64,000 nt of DNA, from NCBI RefSeq assembly GCF_900101885.1, contig NZ_FNAN01000008.1, positions 186,001-250,000 on the forward strand. Direction: 5' to 3'. This DNA is from Dyadobacter soli (GTDB lineage Bacteria > Bacteroidota > Bacteroidia > Cytophagales > Spirosomataceae). A program made the translations under genes and the position numbers. The notes under the pieces were generated by a model. That model did not search any database, had not been told where the DNA came from, and worked only from the letters and a program-made list of their open reading frames with translations. This document shows, in pieces, positions 52,493 to 61,861 of the stretch (its first letter is position 1; every line of letters starts with the position of its first letter).

Positions 52493-54862
52493 CTACTCCG
52501 CCTTAAGGCTCTTAACCGGATTGATAAGCGCGGCTCGGATGGCTTGGAAACTGACGGTTAGCAATGTGATCAGCAATGCCCCGAGGCTGGTACCGGCGAA
52601 AATCCACCAGGATATTTCGGTGCGATAGGAATAGGTTTTCAGCCAATCGCTCATAAAATACCAGGCAATAGGCCCTGAAATAATGCAGGCGACGATGACC
52701 AGCAGCAGGAAATCAGTGGAAAGCAACTTCCAGAGATTGACCACAGACGCACCGAGCACCTTCCTGATCCCGATTTCCTTCGTACGTTGCTCGGCGACGA
52801 ACGATGCCAGTCCGAAAAGACCCAAACATGATATAAAAATCGCCAGCACCGTGAAGAAAGAAGCGAGTTTACCGATCCGCTCTTCGTCGGCAAACTTCTG
52901 AGCATAGCGGGCGTCCACAAACTGGTAGCTGAACGGGCTGCCCGGATCATATTTTTTAAAAACCGCCCCGACTTTCTCCAACGCATCGCTCATTGCGGCC
53001 GAATGCGAGATCCGGATATTGATCATGTTCGTATTCCGGTAATTGACGACGTAAAAGGCCGGGCTTATGGTACTGAAAGGCGACTCCCGGACCATGTCTT
53101 TCGTTACGCCGATCACCCGGTACTCCTTACCTCCCCAAATCAGTATCGTTTCGAGCGGCTTTTTGAGGGCCATGAGCTCCAACGCGGATTCGTTGATGAT
53201 CATCGCCACCGAGTCTGTCGCGTATTCGCGCGAGAAATCCCGGCCCTGGGTAATTTCCCAACCCACCGTTTTGCCAAAATCATGCGAAATACTGTTCGAC
53301 ATCAGCAAAGGGATCGCGTCCGGCGCCTTACCCGGCCACGAAAGGTTGGTAACACCTCCATAGTGAGACGTGATCGACCCCGTCGACTGCGAATAGCCGC
53401 TTACGACACCGGTATTCATAAGATCGTTTTTGAGGGTATTATAATGTCCGTACAGTGCCGGGGAGGTCATATTTACCTCGATCAACCCATGTCTGCTGTA
53501 CCCAACCGGGCGGTTTTTCGCATGTTGTATTTGTCTGAAAACGACCACCGTACCGATGATCAGCGTCACAGAAACTGTAAATTGCATGACAACCAGCACT
53601 TTCCTTGGCAACACGGCAAGCTGGCCGGCCTTGAATGTCCCTTTCAGCACTTTCAATGGTTGGAAAGACGAAAGGTAAAGCGCCGGATAGCTGCCAGCAA
53701 TCACAGCGGTGAGCAAGCTGAAAACAATTCCGACGATCCAGAACAGCGGATTGGCAATGGGTAATGCGATCTTCTTCCCGGACACTTCGTTGAAAGCCGG
53801 CAATGCAACACCCGCCAGCACCAGCGCAAGCACAAATGCGATCATTACCACCATTACCGATTCACTAAAGAACTGGCTTACCAGCTGCGCCCGCACCGAA
53901 CCGATCGCTTTGCGAATACCGACTTCCTTGGCCCGTTTTTCAGAACGCGCCGTACTCAGGTTCATAAAATTGATACACGCGAGCAAAAGCACAAAAACGC
54001 CGATGGTACCGAAAAGCCAGACGAAACTGATCAGGCCTCCTACATTCACGCCATTCTCGAAATCGGAATACAGGTGCCATTTGTCCATCGGGTGCAGGAA
54101 AAATTCCGGCTTGTAGCCCGGCGGATTCTCCCTCTTCATGCGCGAGTCTTTGATTTTGGCCGAAGCCGTCGCGAAATCCGCACCTTCCCGAAGCTGCACA
54201 TAGATCTGATAGGAATTTTCGTCCCAATTCGTATCCGCCCCTCGCAGCGATTTATCCACCGCCACATACAGCTCCCACGGCGCGAGCACCTGAACCTCCC
54301 TGAATGTGCTGTTTTGAGGAATATCTTCGAAAACACCTGCCACTTTCACATCGCGGTCGCTATTCAGCTTCACGATCCTGTTAACCGGATTGGTATCACC
54401 AAAAAGAGCCCGGGAAAACGATTCTGACAGCAGTATCGAATTAACATCCTGCAAGTTATCGCTTCCGGATACCATCCTGACGGACATCATTTTGGTAAAT
54501 GAAGGCTGTACATACCGACCTGTCTTCGAGAACTTTTTGTCGCCATTTGAAATAATCATATCCCGGAAGGCCGATTTACTCACCGCTTCGAAATCGGGAT
54601 ACTTATCCTTCATCTCCACCGCCAGCGGCAGCGGTACCACATCATACGCGGATTTCTCCGGCCCAAACTGTACAAACTGCCAAACCTGCCCGATGCGCTT
54701 GTGGTTTTGATGGTAATGGTCAAACGACACTTCGTCGTAAATCCACAACCCGATCAACACCGCCACAGCCATTCCCACCGAAAGCCCGCCAATGTTAATA
54801 GCCGAATACCCCGCACTTTTCAGCAGGTTCCGTAATGCGATTTTTAAGTAGTTGCGTATCAT
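52493..54862 (-). CDS. MacB/FtsX-like ABC transporter permease (789 aa)
   Basis: A large permease with family start MIRNYLKIALRN (ATG at 54862). FtsX halves show SEKRAKEVGIRKAIGSVRAQL and EQRTKEIGIRKVLGASVVNLW; the end is INPVKSLKAE. Upstream open frame beyond the ATG crosses a GACCGCC repeat and is not counted. It is the closest relative in this window of the final, truncated copy (61862-64000): both have QFFSES and AYRIEISWWIF-type regions. It is separated by a 276-base repeat-filled gap from the next permease upstream. Confidence 0.88.
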   Translation of the reverse strand: MIRNYLKIALRNLLKSAGYSAINIGGLSVGMAVAVLIGLWIYDEVSFDHYHQNHKRIGQVWQFVQFGPEKSAYDVVPLPLAVEMKDKYPDFEAVSKSAFRDMIISNGDKKFSKTGRYVQPSFTKMMSVRMVSGSDNLQDVNSILLSESFSRALFGDTNPVNRIVKLNSDRDVKVAGVFEDIPQNSTFREVQVLAPWELYVAVDKSLRGADTNWDENSYQIYVQLREGADFATASAKIKDSRMKRENPPGYKPEFFLHPMDKWHLYSDFENGVNVGGLISFVWLFGTIGVFVLLLACINFMNLSTARSEKRAKEVGIRKAIGSVRAQLVSQFFSESVMVVMIAFVLALVLAGVALPAFNEVSGKKIALPIANPLFWIVGIVFSLLTAVIAGSYPALYLSSFQPLKVLKGTFKAGQLAVLPRKVLVVMQFTVSVTLIIGTVVVFRQIQHAKNRPVGYSRHGLIEVNMTSPALYGHYNTLKNDLMNTGVVSGYSQSTGSITSHYGGVTNLSWPGKAPDAIPLLMSNSISHDFGKTVGWEITQGRDFSREYATDSVAMIINESALELMALKKPLETILIWGGKEYRVIGVTKDMVRESPFSTISPAFYVVNYRNTNMINIRISHSAAMSDALEKVGAVFKKYDPGSPFSYQFVDARYAQKFADEERIGKLASFFTVLAIFISCLGLFGLASFVAEQRTKEIGIRKVLGASVVNLWKLLSTDFLLLVIVACIISGPIAWYFMSDWLKTYSYRTEISWWIFAGTSLGALLITLLTVSFQAIRAALINPVKSLKAE

Positions 54863-54913
54863 GTTCGTTGCGTTTTTTGGGTAACAGTTATCGCCTGCGG
54901 CGGACGATGAATC

Positions 54914-55142
54914 ATGACCGCCGACCGCCGACGACCGACCGCCGATCGCTATTCTTTCCAGTCTATTTTTCAAACTCAAACCAAACCATCGTCCATAGTC
55001 TATCGCCCATGGTCACGCCGCAGGCCCCACCCATCGGCGGTCGGCCGTCAGCGGTCGGCGGTCATTCCCAACCAAACCATCGTCCATCGTCAGGCCCCAG
55101 GCCCCACCCATCGGCGGTCAGCGGTCGGCCGTCAGCGGTCAT
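54914..55142. repeat. GACCGCC heptamer inverted repeat, copy B, duplicated right arm
   Basis: 33-bp arms at 54914-54946 and 55033-55065 with two mismatches, spaced by 86 bases. A second right arm lies at 55110-55142, preceded by a shared AACCAAACCATCGTCCAT and GGCCCCACCCATCGGCGG unit, so the right half is tandemly duplicated. The right edge overlaps the stop codon of the upstream permease. Confidence 0.8.
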
Positions 55143-57544
55143 TCCGACCTCAAACTCTTCACCGGATTCATCAACGCCGTTCTTACCGATTGAAAACTGA
55201 CCGTGCATAAAGCGATCACCAGGCTCAGCGCGGACGCCGAAAGGAATATCCAGGCGCTTATTTCAACTTTGTACGGATAGTTTTCCAGCCATTTCTGCAT
55301 TGCATAATAGGCTGCGGGGAAGGAGACGACGAAGGACAGGGCCACGAGTTTGACAAAATCGCTGGACAGCAGCGTAACGATACCCGCTACCGATGCGCCA
55401 AGCACTTTGCGGATACCGATTTCCTTGGTCCGGCGCTCTGCCGCCAGGGTAGCGAGGCCAAACAGGCCAATGCAGGAGATAAAAATGGTCAGTACCGCGC
55501 CGAAAAGCATGATCTGCTTCCATTTCGCCTCCGATTCGTAGCTTTTGACATTCGCCTCGTCGATAAACTGATAGCTGTACGGTACCAGCGGGAACAGCTT
55601 CCGGAATGTCTTGCCGATGTGTCCAAGGCTCGCCGATTCGGTACCGGGTTTGATGCGGATCAATACTTTCCCGAACACATTACCCGGTTTCATCGTAAAA
55701 AGCTGCGGCCGGATGTTCGACGTCAGCGACTGAAAGTGGTAATCTTTCACCACGCCCACCACGGTATATTGCTCGCCGGGGTTGTACCAGAAATCCACTA
55801 CTTGTCCCAAAGGCTTTTTCCAACCTGCTTTTTTAACGAATGTCTCGTTTACCAATATGGCTTTGGTGGAATCCGTAGCCAGCGCTCCCGACAATTTCCT
55901 GCCTTGCAACAAAGGGATTTTCAGCACCGAAAGGTAATTGGCGCCAACCGTTTCATAAGAGAATTCGATATCCGTCCCGCCATTAATCCTCGCCGTCGTA
56001 CCCCATTGGCCGCCGTTTTTGGGCGAGACAGCGGTTATCGAATGGTTTTTCAACAATTCCTCGGTCAGTAACTTCGCCTCCGGGCGTGTGAGATTCTGTT
56101 TCTCGATGCTGAGCAGGTTCCGATCGTCGTAGCCGAGCTCCATATTGGTGAGGAAGTTGAATTGCGACCGCATCGTGAGCGTGACGATGATCAGGAACGA
56201 GGCCAGCGCAAATTGGACTACCACCAATGTTTTTTGCAAATAATTCCTCCCCGAAAAGTTGAACCGGCTGTAAAGTGTTTTCACCGGATCATAGCCCGAA
56301 AGCACCACCGCCGGATAAAAACCCGCCAGCAACGCAGTGAGTATGAACAATGCAATGTAAGCCGCTATCAGTTGCCAGTCGAACAGGTAGGAAAGCGAAA
56401 GTGCTTTGTTGGCAAGGTTGTTAAATGTAGGCAAAACCGATTCCACCAGCAGGATAGCCAGCACGAATGCCGCAAAACACAACACAAACGATTCTCCCAG
56501 AAACTGCGCCGCAAGCTGGTACCGCCCGCCGCCGACCACTTTCCGGACCCCTATTTCCTTCGCACGTTTCAGCGAACGCGCGACGGTCAGGTTCACGAAA
56601 TTGATGCAGGCGATCAGCATGATAAACAATGCAATCCCTGAAAGCACGTAGGAGAATAACGGCTTGCTGCCATTCACGAGGCCATTTTCGGCGGCCAGTT
56701 GCGGATCGAGGTGAATGGCGGTAAAAGGCTGCAAGGCGTAGTACTGCTTGTTTTTGAGTCCATACTTTTCGGCCACGGCCTTCATCGCATCGCGGGCGTC
56801 GGACTGGTAAATGCGGTTCATCGTCGCGCTCACAGCCGTGGTATCCGCGCCGGGCGTGAGCTTCACAAATGTATTCAGCGAGCTGTTAAACCACGCTTCG
56901 CCCTGCATTTGCGACTCCGGCACGGGCAGTGGTTGTAAAATTTCGAATTGAATGGACGAATTCTGAGGGCATTTCGCCGCGACGCCGGTAACTGTAAAAG
57001 GTTCGAAAGCCGCATTTTCATCAAATGCATCCTTGAAAAGCATGGTCTTACCCAATGCATTAACCGTACCGAAATGCTTTTCCGCCGTTTCTTCCGAAAT
57101 CACTACCGACCGCGGCTGCGATAGCGCCGTGAGTGGGTTACCGCTAAGCAACCGGAACGAGAATATTTTGAAAAAGTCACGATCGGCCTGGTGCACCTCC
57201 TGGCTGGTTACCTGGTCGCCAACTTTTAAATCGTTCCTGTGCTGATGGAAGCGGGTAAATGCCTCTATCTCCGGCGTAGCCGCCGAAAATTTAGGTCCCG
57301 GCAGGTAACCGGTAATGGCACTGCGGTTTTCCAGCACGCCCGCCGGGTTCACCGATTTAAACGTGATCCGGTAAATATTCGGATTGTTGACATGGAAGCC
57401 GTCATAGCTCACCTCATCCTTGGTATAAAGCATGATCAGCATAGCCGCCGCGAGCCCGATGCTCAGCCCGGTAATGTTGATCACCGAATAGACCTTGCTC
57501 TGCGCAAGCGTCCGTAATGCGATTTTAAGGTAGTTTTTTAGCAT
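55139..57544 (-). CDS. MacB/FtsX-like ABC transporter permease (801 aa)
   Basis: A large permease: start MLKNYLKIALRTLAQSK, FtsX halves with LKRAKEIGVRKVVGGGRYQL and ERRTKEIGIRKVLGASVAGI, end MNPVKSLRSE. The stop of the upstream serine hydrolase is 19 bases before the ATG, so the two are probably one operon. Architecture and expected role match the other copies; the periplasmic domains are different enough to suggest another substrate. Confidence 0.88.
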   Translation of the reverse strand: MLKNYLKIALRTLAQSKVYSVINITGLSIGLAAAMLIMLYTKDEVSYDGFHVNNPNIYRITFKSVNPAGVLENRSAITGYLPGPKFSAATPEIEAFTRFHQHRNDLKVGDQVTSQEVHQADRDFFKIFSFRLLSGNPLTALSQPRSVVISEETAEKHFGTVNALGKTMLFKDAFDENAAFEPFTVTGVAAKCPQNSSIQFEILQPLPVPESQMQGEAWFNSSLNTFVKLTPGADTTAVSATMNRIYQSDARDAMKAVAEKYGLKNKQYYALQPFTAIHLDPQLAAENGLVNGSKPLFSYVLSGIALFIMLIACINFVNLTVARSLKRAKEIGVRKVVGGGRYQLAAQFLGESFVLCFAAFVLAILLVESVLPTFNNLANKALSLSYLFDWQLIAAYIALFILTALLAGFYPAVVLSGYDPVKTLYSRFNFSGRNYLQKTLVVVQFALASFLIIVTLTMRSQFNFLTNMELGYDDRNLLSIEKQNLTRPEAKLLTEELLKNHSITAVSPKNGGQWGTTARINGGTDIEFSYETVGANYLSVLKIPLLQGRKLSGALATDSTKAILVNETFVKKAGWKKPLGQVVDFWYNPGEQYTVVGVVKDYHFQSLTSNIRPQLFTMKPGNVFGKVLIRIKPGTESASLGHIGKTFRKLFPLVPYSYQFIDEANVKSYESEAKWKQIMLFGAVLTIFISCIGLFGLATLAAERRTKEIGIRKVLGASVAGIVTLLSSDFVKLVALSFVVSFPAAYYAMQKWLENYPYKVEISAWIFLSASALSLVIALCTVSFQSVRTALMNPVKSLRSE

Positions 57545-57563
57545 GATATTTTTTGTTCCTCCA

Positions 57564-59195
57564 TCACTCCAACTTTACCAACATTTCTTTCGCTTCATTA
57601 TACATTCCATCTTTCGCTGTTACATATTCCTTGTAGCGCACGAGCCGTTCCAGGGTGGCCTTCGCCGATGCCGGGTTCCGCGCCATGTCGTATTTGGCCA
57701 CTTTCATCATCGCATTCAGCTTGTAGGATTGCTCTTTAAAATCATCACCGGCAGCCAATGCATTGTAGAAAGCCATTGCACCTTCCATGTCTCCATTCTT
57801 TTCAAGGATTAGCCCTGCGTAAAGGGATTTGGCAGGATGCACATTGCCCGTTTTACCAAAGTCTGCCACCATTTTCTTACCAAAATCCAATACGGCTTTG
57901 TCCTCCGATTCCGCAATAAATTCGAACGCGGCGGTAGCCTGCCACAGCGGGTGCTTCGGGTAGTTTTGGATTAATGTTTTTAATAAATCAATGCTTTTCG
58001 AATGATTACCCGGCATTCCTTTGTCCGCCGAATACGACAATGCCATCACCGCGCCGAATGCCTCATGCAGCAGCACGTCCGTAACTTCGGGTGCTCTGCG
58101 CTTTTCTAAACTTGCTACAACACGCTCCCTGTTTTCTTCGAAATCAATGGATTCAGGTGCATTCAAAACATAATTGCGAACAAATGCGGCAGCAACCGGT
58201 GAGAGTAACAGATTCCCGAAACCCAGCAGCGCGGCAGCGGAATGCGCATTGGCGGGCGAAAGTAATAGGAGCGTCAGGTTGCGCTGCGGCACACGGAGCA
58301 ATAGTGCGGAACTGTTGTCGCCATAACCATACGACCAATGCAGGTCGACGCCGGCCACAGAACCGGTGAACCAACCCATTCCCTGCGGACTACCCGGGTA
58401 AAATGGCGTTGTGATTTTCCGGTAGCGCTCAGCCGGAAGAATGCTTTCCTTACCTATCGCCGCCGAATAGCGCACCAGGTCCTGCACGCTGCTCATCATC
58501 CCGAAGCCGGGCCCGCTCTGCATCCCTGCCGGGTTCACAGGCCGCGGTACATACTTGCCGGCAGCGGCATCGAAACTATACTTTACAGCCACCCATTTCC
58601 TCAGATCTCCGTGATCAGCCTCCGTGAAGCGCGTGAGCGTGTGGGTCATTTGAAGCGGTTTTAAAATACCCTTTTCAATCTCTATTGTGAATGGGCGTGT
58701 CATTTCTTCCGTGGAATCCATCGGATTAATGGCCGAAAATGCATTGAAAACGATATTGAACTTGCTCCCGTTATACACAAATGCCGACCCGACCGGCGTG
58801 CTTTCCGAGGTATGGCTCACAAGGTGCGCGAGCGTAGTCTGTGCATTCCAGCGCTCCTTCGTGAAATAGCGGTTCGGGTACTTATCCACGGGGTCGTTCA
58901 GCGAAAGCTTTCCGGCCTGTTCGAGTTGCTGCAATGCAATAGCGGTAAGCGATTTGGTAACAGAGGCTATTTCAAAAATATGATCCTTCGTAATCGCCAC
59001 TTTGCCCGCCGAATCTGCATAACCCGCACTTTTGAAAAACACGATCCTGTCGCCCTCAGCCACGCCCAGCGCATACGCAGGCAGCCCGAGCATACGCGCA
59101 TAACGCTCCACATCCTTCTCAAAACCGCCCCTGGCCTGCGACCATGACTTTTGAAAAAAGCAGAATAGGAGGAGAAGCGCTAGGGTGTATTTCAT
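57564..59195 (-). CDS. Serine hydrolase (beta-lactamase class C type) with helical C-terminus
   Basis: A 543-residue exported enzyme (leader MKYTLALLLLFCFFQKSWS). The beta-lactamase/DD-peptidase domain has SVTKSL near residue 80 (SxxK nucleophile), YNGS near 143 where YxN is usual, and a late HWSYGYGDN-like segment near 285-295. After about 380 the sequence turns into helical repeats (KHPLWQATAAFEFIAESEDKA, GAMAFYNALAAGDDFKEQSY), TPR-like. It may act on peptidoglycan, peptides or esters. It sits between two permeases (44 bases before, 19 after), so it is probably a member of their operon. Confidence 0.85.
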   Translation of the reverse strand: MKYTLALLLLFCFFQKSWSQARGGFEKDVERYARMLGLPAYALGVAEGDRIVFFKSAGYADSAGKVAITKDHIFEIASVTKSLTAIALQQLEQAGKLSLNDPVDKYPNRYFTKERWNAQTTLAHLVSHTSESTPVGSAFVYNGSKFNIVFNAFSAINPMDSTEEMTRPFTIEIEKGILKPLQMTHTLTRFTEADHGDLRKWVAVKYSFDAAAGKYVPRPVNPAGMQSGPGFGMMSSVQDLVRYSAAIGKESILPAERYRKITTPFYPGSPQGMGWFTGSVAGVDLHWSYGYGDNSSALLLRVPQRNLTLLLLSPANAHSAAALLGFGNLLLSPVAAAFVRNYVLNAPESIDFEENRERVVASLEKRRAPEVTDVLLHEAFGAVMALSYSADKGMPGNHSKSIDLLKTLIQNYPKHPLWQATAAFEFIAESEDKAVLDFGKKMVADFGKTGNVHPAKSLYAGLILEKNGDMEGAMAFYNALAAGDDFKEQSYKLNAMMKVAKYDMARNPASAKATLERLVRYKEYVTAKDGMYNEAKEMLVKLE

Positions 59196-59202
59196 GGCGT
59201 TT

Positions 59203-59238
59203 AATGTTTGGGAGGAACGGGAGGAAGGAAAATCTCCA
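59203..59238. repeat. Short purine-rich tract at a permease gene 3' end
   Basis: GGGAGGAACGGGAGGAAGGA directly next to the permease stop, the same unit as the longer tracts at 47940 and 52341. Confidence 0.5.
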
Positions 59239-61656
59239 TCACTCTCCTTTCAACGATTTCACCGGGTCCATCAAAGCCGCTTTCACACTCTGAAAACCGA
59301 CCGTGAACAATGCTACCAGGATAGCGAGCAGGCCGGTAACGGGGAAAATCCACCATTGGATACCTACCTGGTAGGCAAATCCCTGCAACCACTGGCGCAT
59401 GCCCACCCACGCGACGGGCGTGGCGATCGCGAGCGCTATGCATACGAGCGAGAGAAATTCACCCGAAAGCATGCGTACAATGCTGCTTACCGATGCGCCA
59501 AGCACTTTTCGCACACCGATTTCCTTTGTGCGCCGCTCCGCCGAGAATGCCGCCAATCCGAACAGGCCGAGGCAAGCGATCACGACCGCAATGCAGGTGA
59601 AATACAGCACGATGGTGCCTGTGCGGCGCTCTTTTTCGTAATTCTTCTGAAAATCCTCGTCGAGGAAGGAGTAAGCGAATGGAATATCCGGGTTCAGCTT
59701 CTTCCAGGTTGCCTCCACCGATGCCAGCACGGCTGCATAGTCGCTGGTTTTTACATTGGCAATGAAATACTGGTACTTATCGGTAATGCTGGTCGTAAGC
59801 GCGTAAGGCTTGATTCCCTCGTGCAGGCTATTGAAGTTGAAGTCCTTCACCACACCCACCACCTGCAAGCCCCGGCGGTTGCCGCCGAGCTCGAAAAATA
59901 CATTTTTGCCGATCACGGAGGTCAGGTTGTAACCCAGCTCGCGCACTGCCGCTTCGTTCAGGATAATGCTGCTGGAATCACCGGTAAATTCCTTGGTAAA
60001 GGAGCGGCCTGCGGCCATTTTCAGGCCTAATGTTTCAATATAATCATCACCAACGGTGGCGAAATGCGTATCGACAGCGTCGTGTATGGTCTTGCTTTCG
60101 GCATAAAGGGGGAGGTCTTCGATGTTTTCGATACCCGGGTAAACCGACCCGCTGGTAGCCGTCTCCACGCCCGGTATCCGCAGTACTTCTTCCCTGAATG
60201 CATGGTAGTTAGCCGTCGCCTTCGCGTTTCTGAACGGCACCACGAGTTTTTGTTCCTTATCAAAACCCAAATGCTGATTTTGCAGAAAAGACAATTGCTG
60301 CCCGATGACGATCGCGCCGAGAATGAGGATGATGGAAACTGTAAACTGAAATACCACCAGTCCTTTTCGCAGCAGCGAAGCCGAAGCTACGTTCGCCAGC
60401 CTGCCTTTGAGAACGCTCACCGGTTTGAAGGACGACATGTAAAAGGCCGGATAAAGTCCCGCCACTAGGCCGGTGAACAGTGTAATGCCCGCTATCCAGT
60501 ACAGAAATGCAGGCTCCGCAAACATATCGAGCACTTTGCCCGTGAGGTTATTGAAATAAGGCAAAAGAAGCTCCACCACCAGCACCGCAACGCCTAGCCC
60601 CATAAGCGCCAGCATCATCGACTCGCCCAGAAACTGATACACGAGCGACTGCCTCACCGCCCCCATCACCTTCCGCACACCCACTTCCTTCGCCCGCTTT
60701 TCGGAACGCGCGGTACTGAGGTTCATGAAGTTAATGCAGGCAATGAGCAGCAGAAATACCGCAATGGACCCGAAAATGTACAGGTAGGTCATGCTGCCAT
60801 TCGGCGCGATCTCACCGCCGATGTTGGATTTCAGGTAAATGTCGGTAACGGGTTGAATGAACAGTTCCTTGGAAATGCCCATTGCTTTGAGGTCCGCGCC
60901 ACCGTGGCGGTTCATGAATGGGGTGAGTTTGGCTTCAAATGCCGCGGGATCGGCGTCATCGCGCAGCCTCACGTAGGTATGAAAAATATTGTTCATCGCC
61001 CAGTTGTTCTGGCTCGCCACCCAGCCGCCCATGTCGCCATTCTGCATAGAAAGGAAAAAACGTGCATCGATATGCGACTTGTGATTAGCCCTGAAAACGC
61101 CCGAGACGGTATATTCGAAATCCCCGAAATTCAGCCCGACGCGGATTATCTTACCCACCGGATCGGCATTGCCGAACAGCTTCTCAGCCACATTTTCAGA
61201 AAGTACCAGCGAGTTCGGCCGTTTGAGCGCCGTGCGGGCATCGCCGTATTTGAAATCATAGGTAAAAACATCGAACAGCGTAGAATCCGCATAATAGCCA
61301 TTGGTTTCGTAAAACGGCCTGGTAACCTTGCCATTCCAGTTTTCCAGCAGCATACGGTCGAAACCGGAGAATTTCAGCACGCGCGCCACCGATTTTACTT
61401 CGGGAAAATCAGTCTGGATACCCGCCGCCACCGGCCCCGGCATTCCCGACCATTTTTCGTTCTGTACCTCCATGGCAATGCGGAAAAGCCTGTCCGCCGA
61501 CCGATGGTGTTTATCATAACTCATCTCATCGAAAATGTACAGCACGATCAGCAGGCAAGTCGCCAAACCCAGCCCCAGTCCGAACACATTGATGGCGGTA
61601 TAGCCCTTGTTATTCAAGAGATTGCGCAGGGCTATTTTTAGGTAGTTTTTTAGCAT
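59239..61656 (-). CDS. MacB/FtsX-like ABC transporter permease (805 aa)
   Basis: A large permease: ATG at 61656 gives MLKNYLKIALRNLLNNKGY; FtsX halves show SEKRAKEVGVRKVMGAVRQ and ERRTKEIGVRKVLGASVSS; the end is MDPVKSLKGE. The open frame upstream of the ATG reads through a GACCGCC repeat and is excluded. It is the first gene of the likely operon with the serine hydrolase and the next permease downstream (gaps 43 and 19 bases). No ATPase is adjacent. Confidence 0.88.
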   Translation of the reverse strand: MLKNYLKIALRNLLNNKGYTAINVFGLGLGLATCLLIVLYIFDEMSYDKHHRSADRLFRIAMEVQNEKWSGMPGPVAAGIQTDFPEVKSVARVLKFSGFDRMLLENWNGKVTRPFYETNGYYADSTLFDVFTYDFKYGDARTALKRPNSLVLSENVAEKLFGNADPVGKIIRVGLNFGDFEYTVSGVFRANHKSHIDARFFLSMQNGDMGGWVASQNNWAMNNIFHTYVRLRDDADPAAFEAKLTPFMNRHGGADLKAMGISKELFIQPVTDIYLKSNIGGEIAPNGSMTYLYIFGSIAVFLLLIACINFMNLSTARSEKRAKEVGVRKVMGAVRQSLVYQFLGESMMLALMGLGVAVLVVELLLPYFNNLTGKVLDMFAEPAFLYWIAGITLFTGLVAGLYPAFYMSSFKPVSVLKGRLANVASASLLRKGLVVFQFTVSIILILGAIVIGQQLSFLQNQHLGFDKEQKLVVPFRNAKATANYHAFREEVLRIPGVETATSGSVYPGIENIEDLPLYAESKTIHDAVDTHFATVGDDYIETLGLKMAAGRSFTKEFTGDSSSIILNEAAVRELGYNLTSVIGKNVFFELGGNRRGLQVVGVVKDFNFNSLHEGIKPYALTTSITDKYQYFIANVKTSDYAAVLASVEATWKKLNPDIPFAYSFLDEDFQKNYEKERRTGTIVLYFTCIAVVIACLGLFGLAAFSAERRTKEIGVRKVLGASVSSIVRMLSGEFLSLVCIALAIATPVAWVGMRQWLQGFAYQVGIQWWIFPVTGLLAILVALFTVGFQSVKAALMDPVKSLKGE

Positions 61657-61673
61657 GGGGGTTTGATGTTTTT

Positions 61674-61850
61674 GACCGCCGACGGCCGACCGCTGACCGC
61701 CGATTGGTTGGGCCTTCGGCGACCATGGACGATCAACCATGAACCATGTTTTGATTGGTTACACTATGTCTTCTATTATAAACTAACCGAAGTCAGCGAT
61801 CGGCCGTCAGCCGTCAGCGATCGGCCGTCAGCGGTCGGCGGTCGGCGGTC
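61674..61850. repeat. GACCGCC heptamer inverted repeat, copy C
   Basis: 31-bp arms at 61674-61704 and 61820-61850 with two mismatches, 115-base spacer containing GACCATGG and GGACGAT motifs also seen inside copy B. Starts 18 bases upstream of the permease ATG. Confidence 0.8.
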
Positions 61851-61861
61851 AGCCGTCAACT

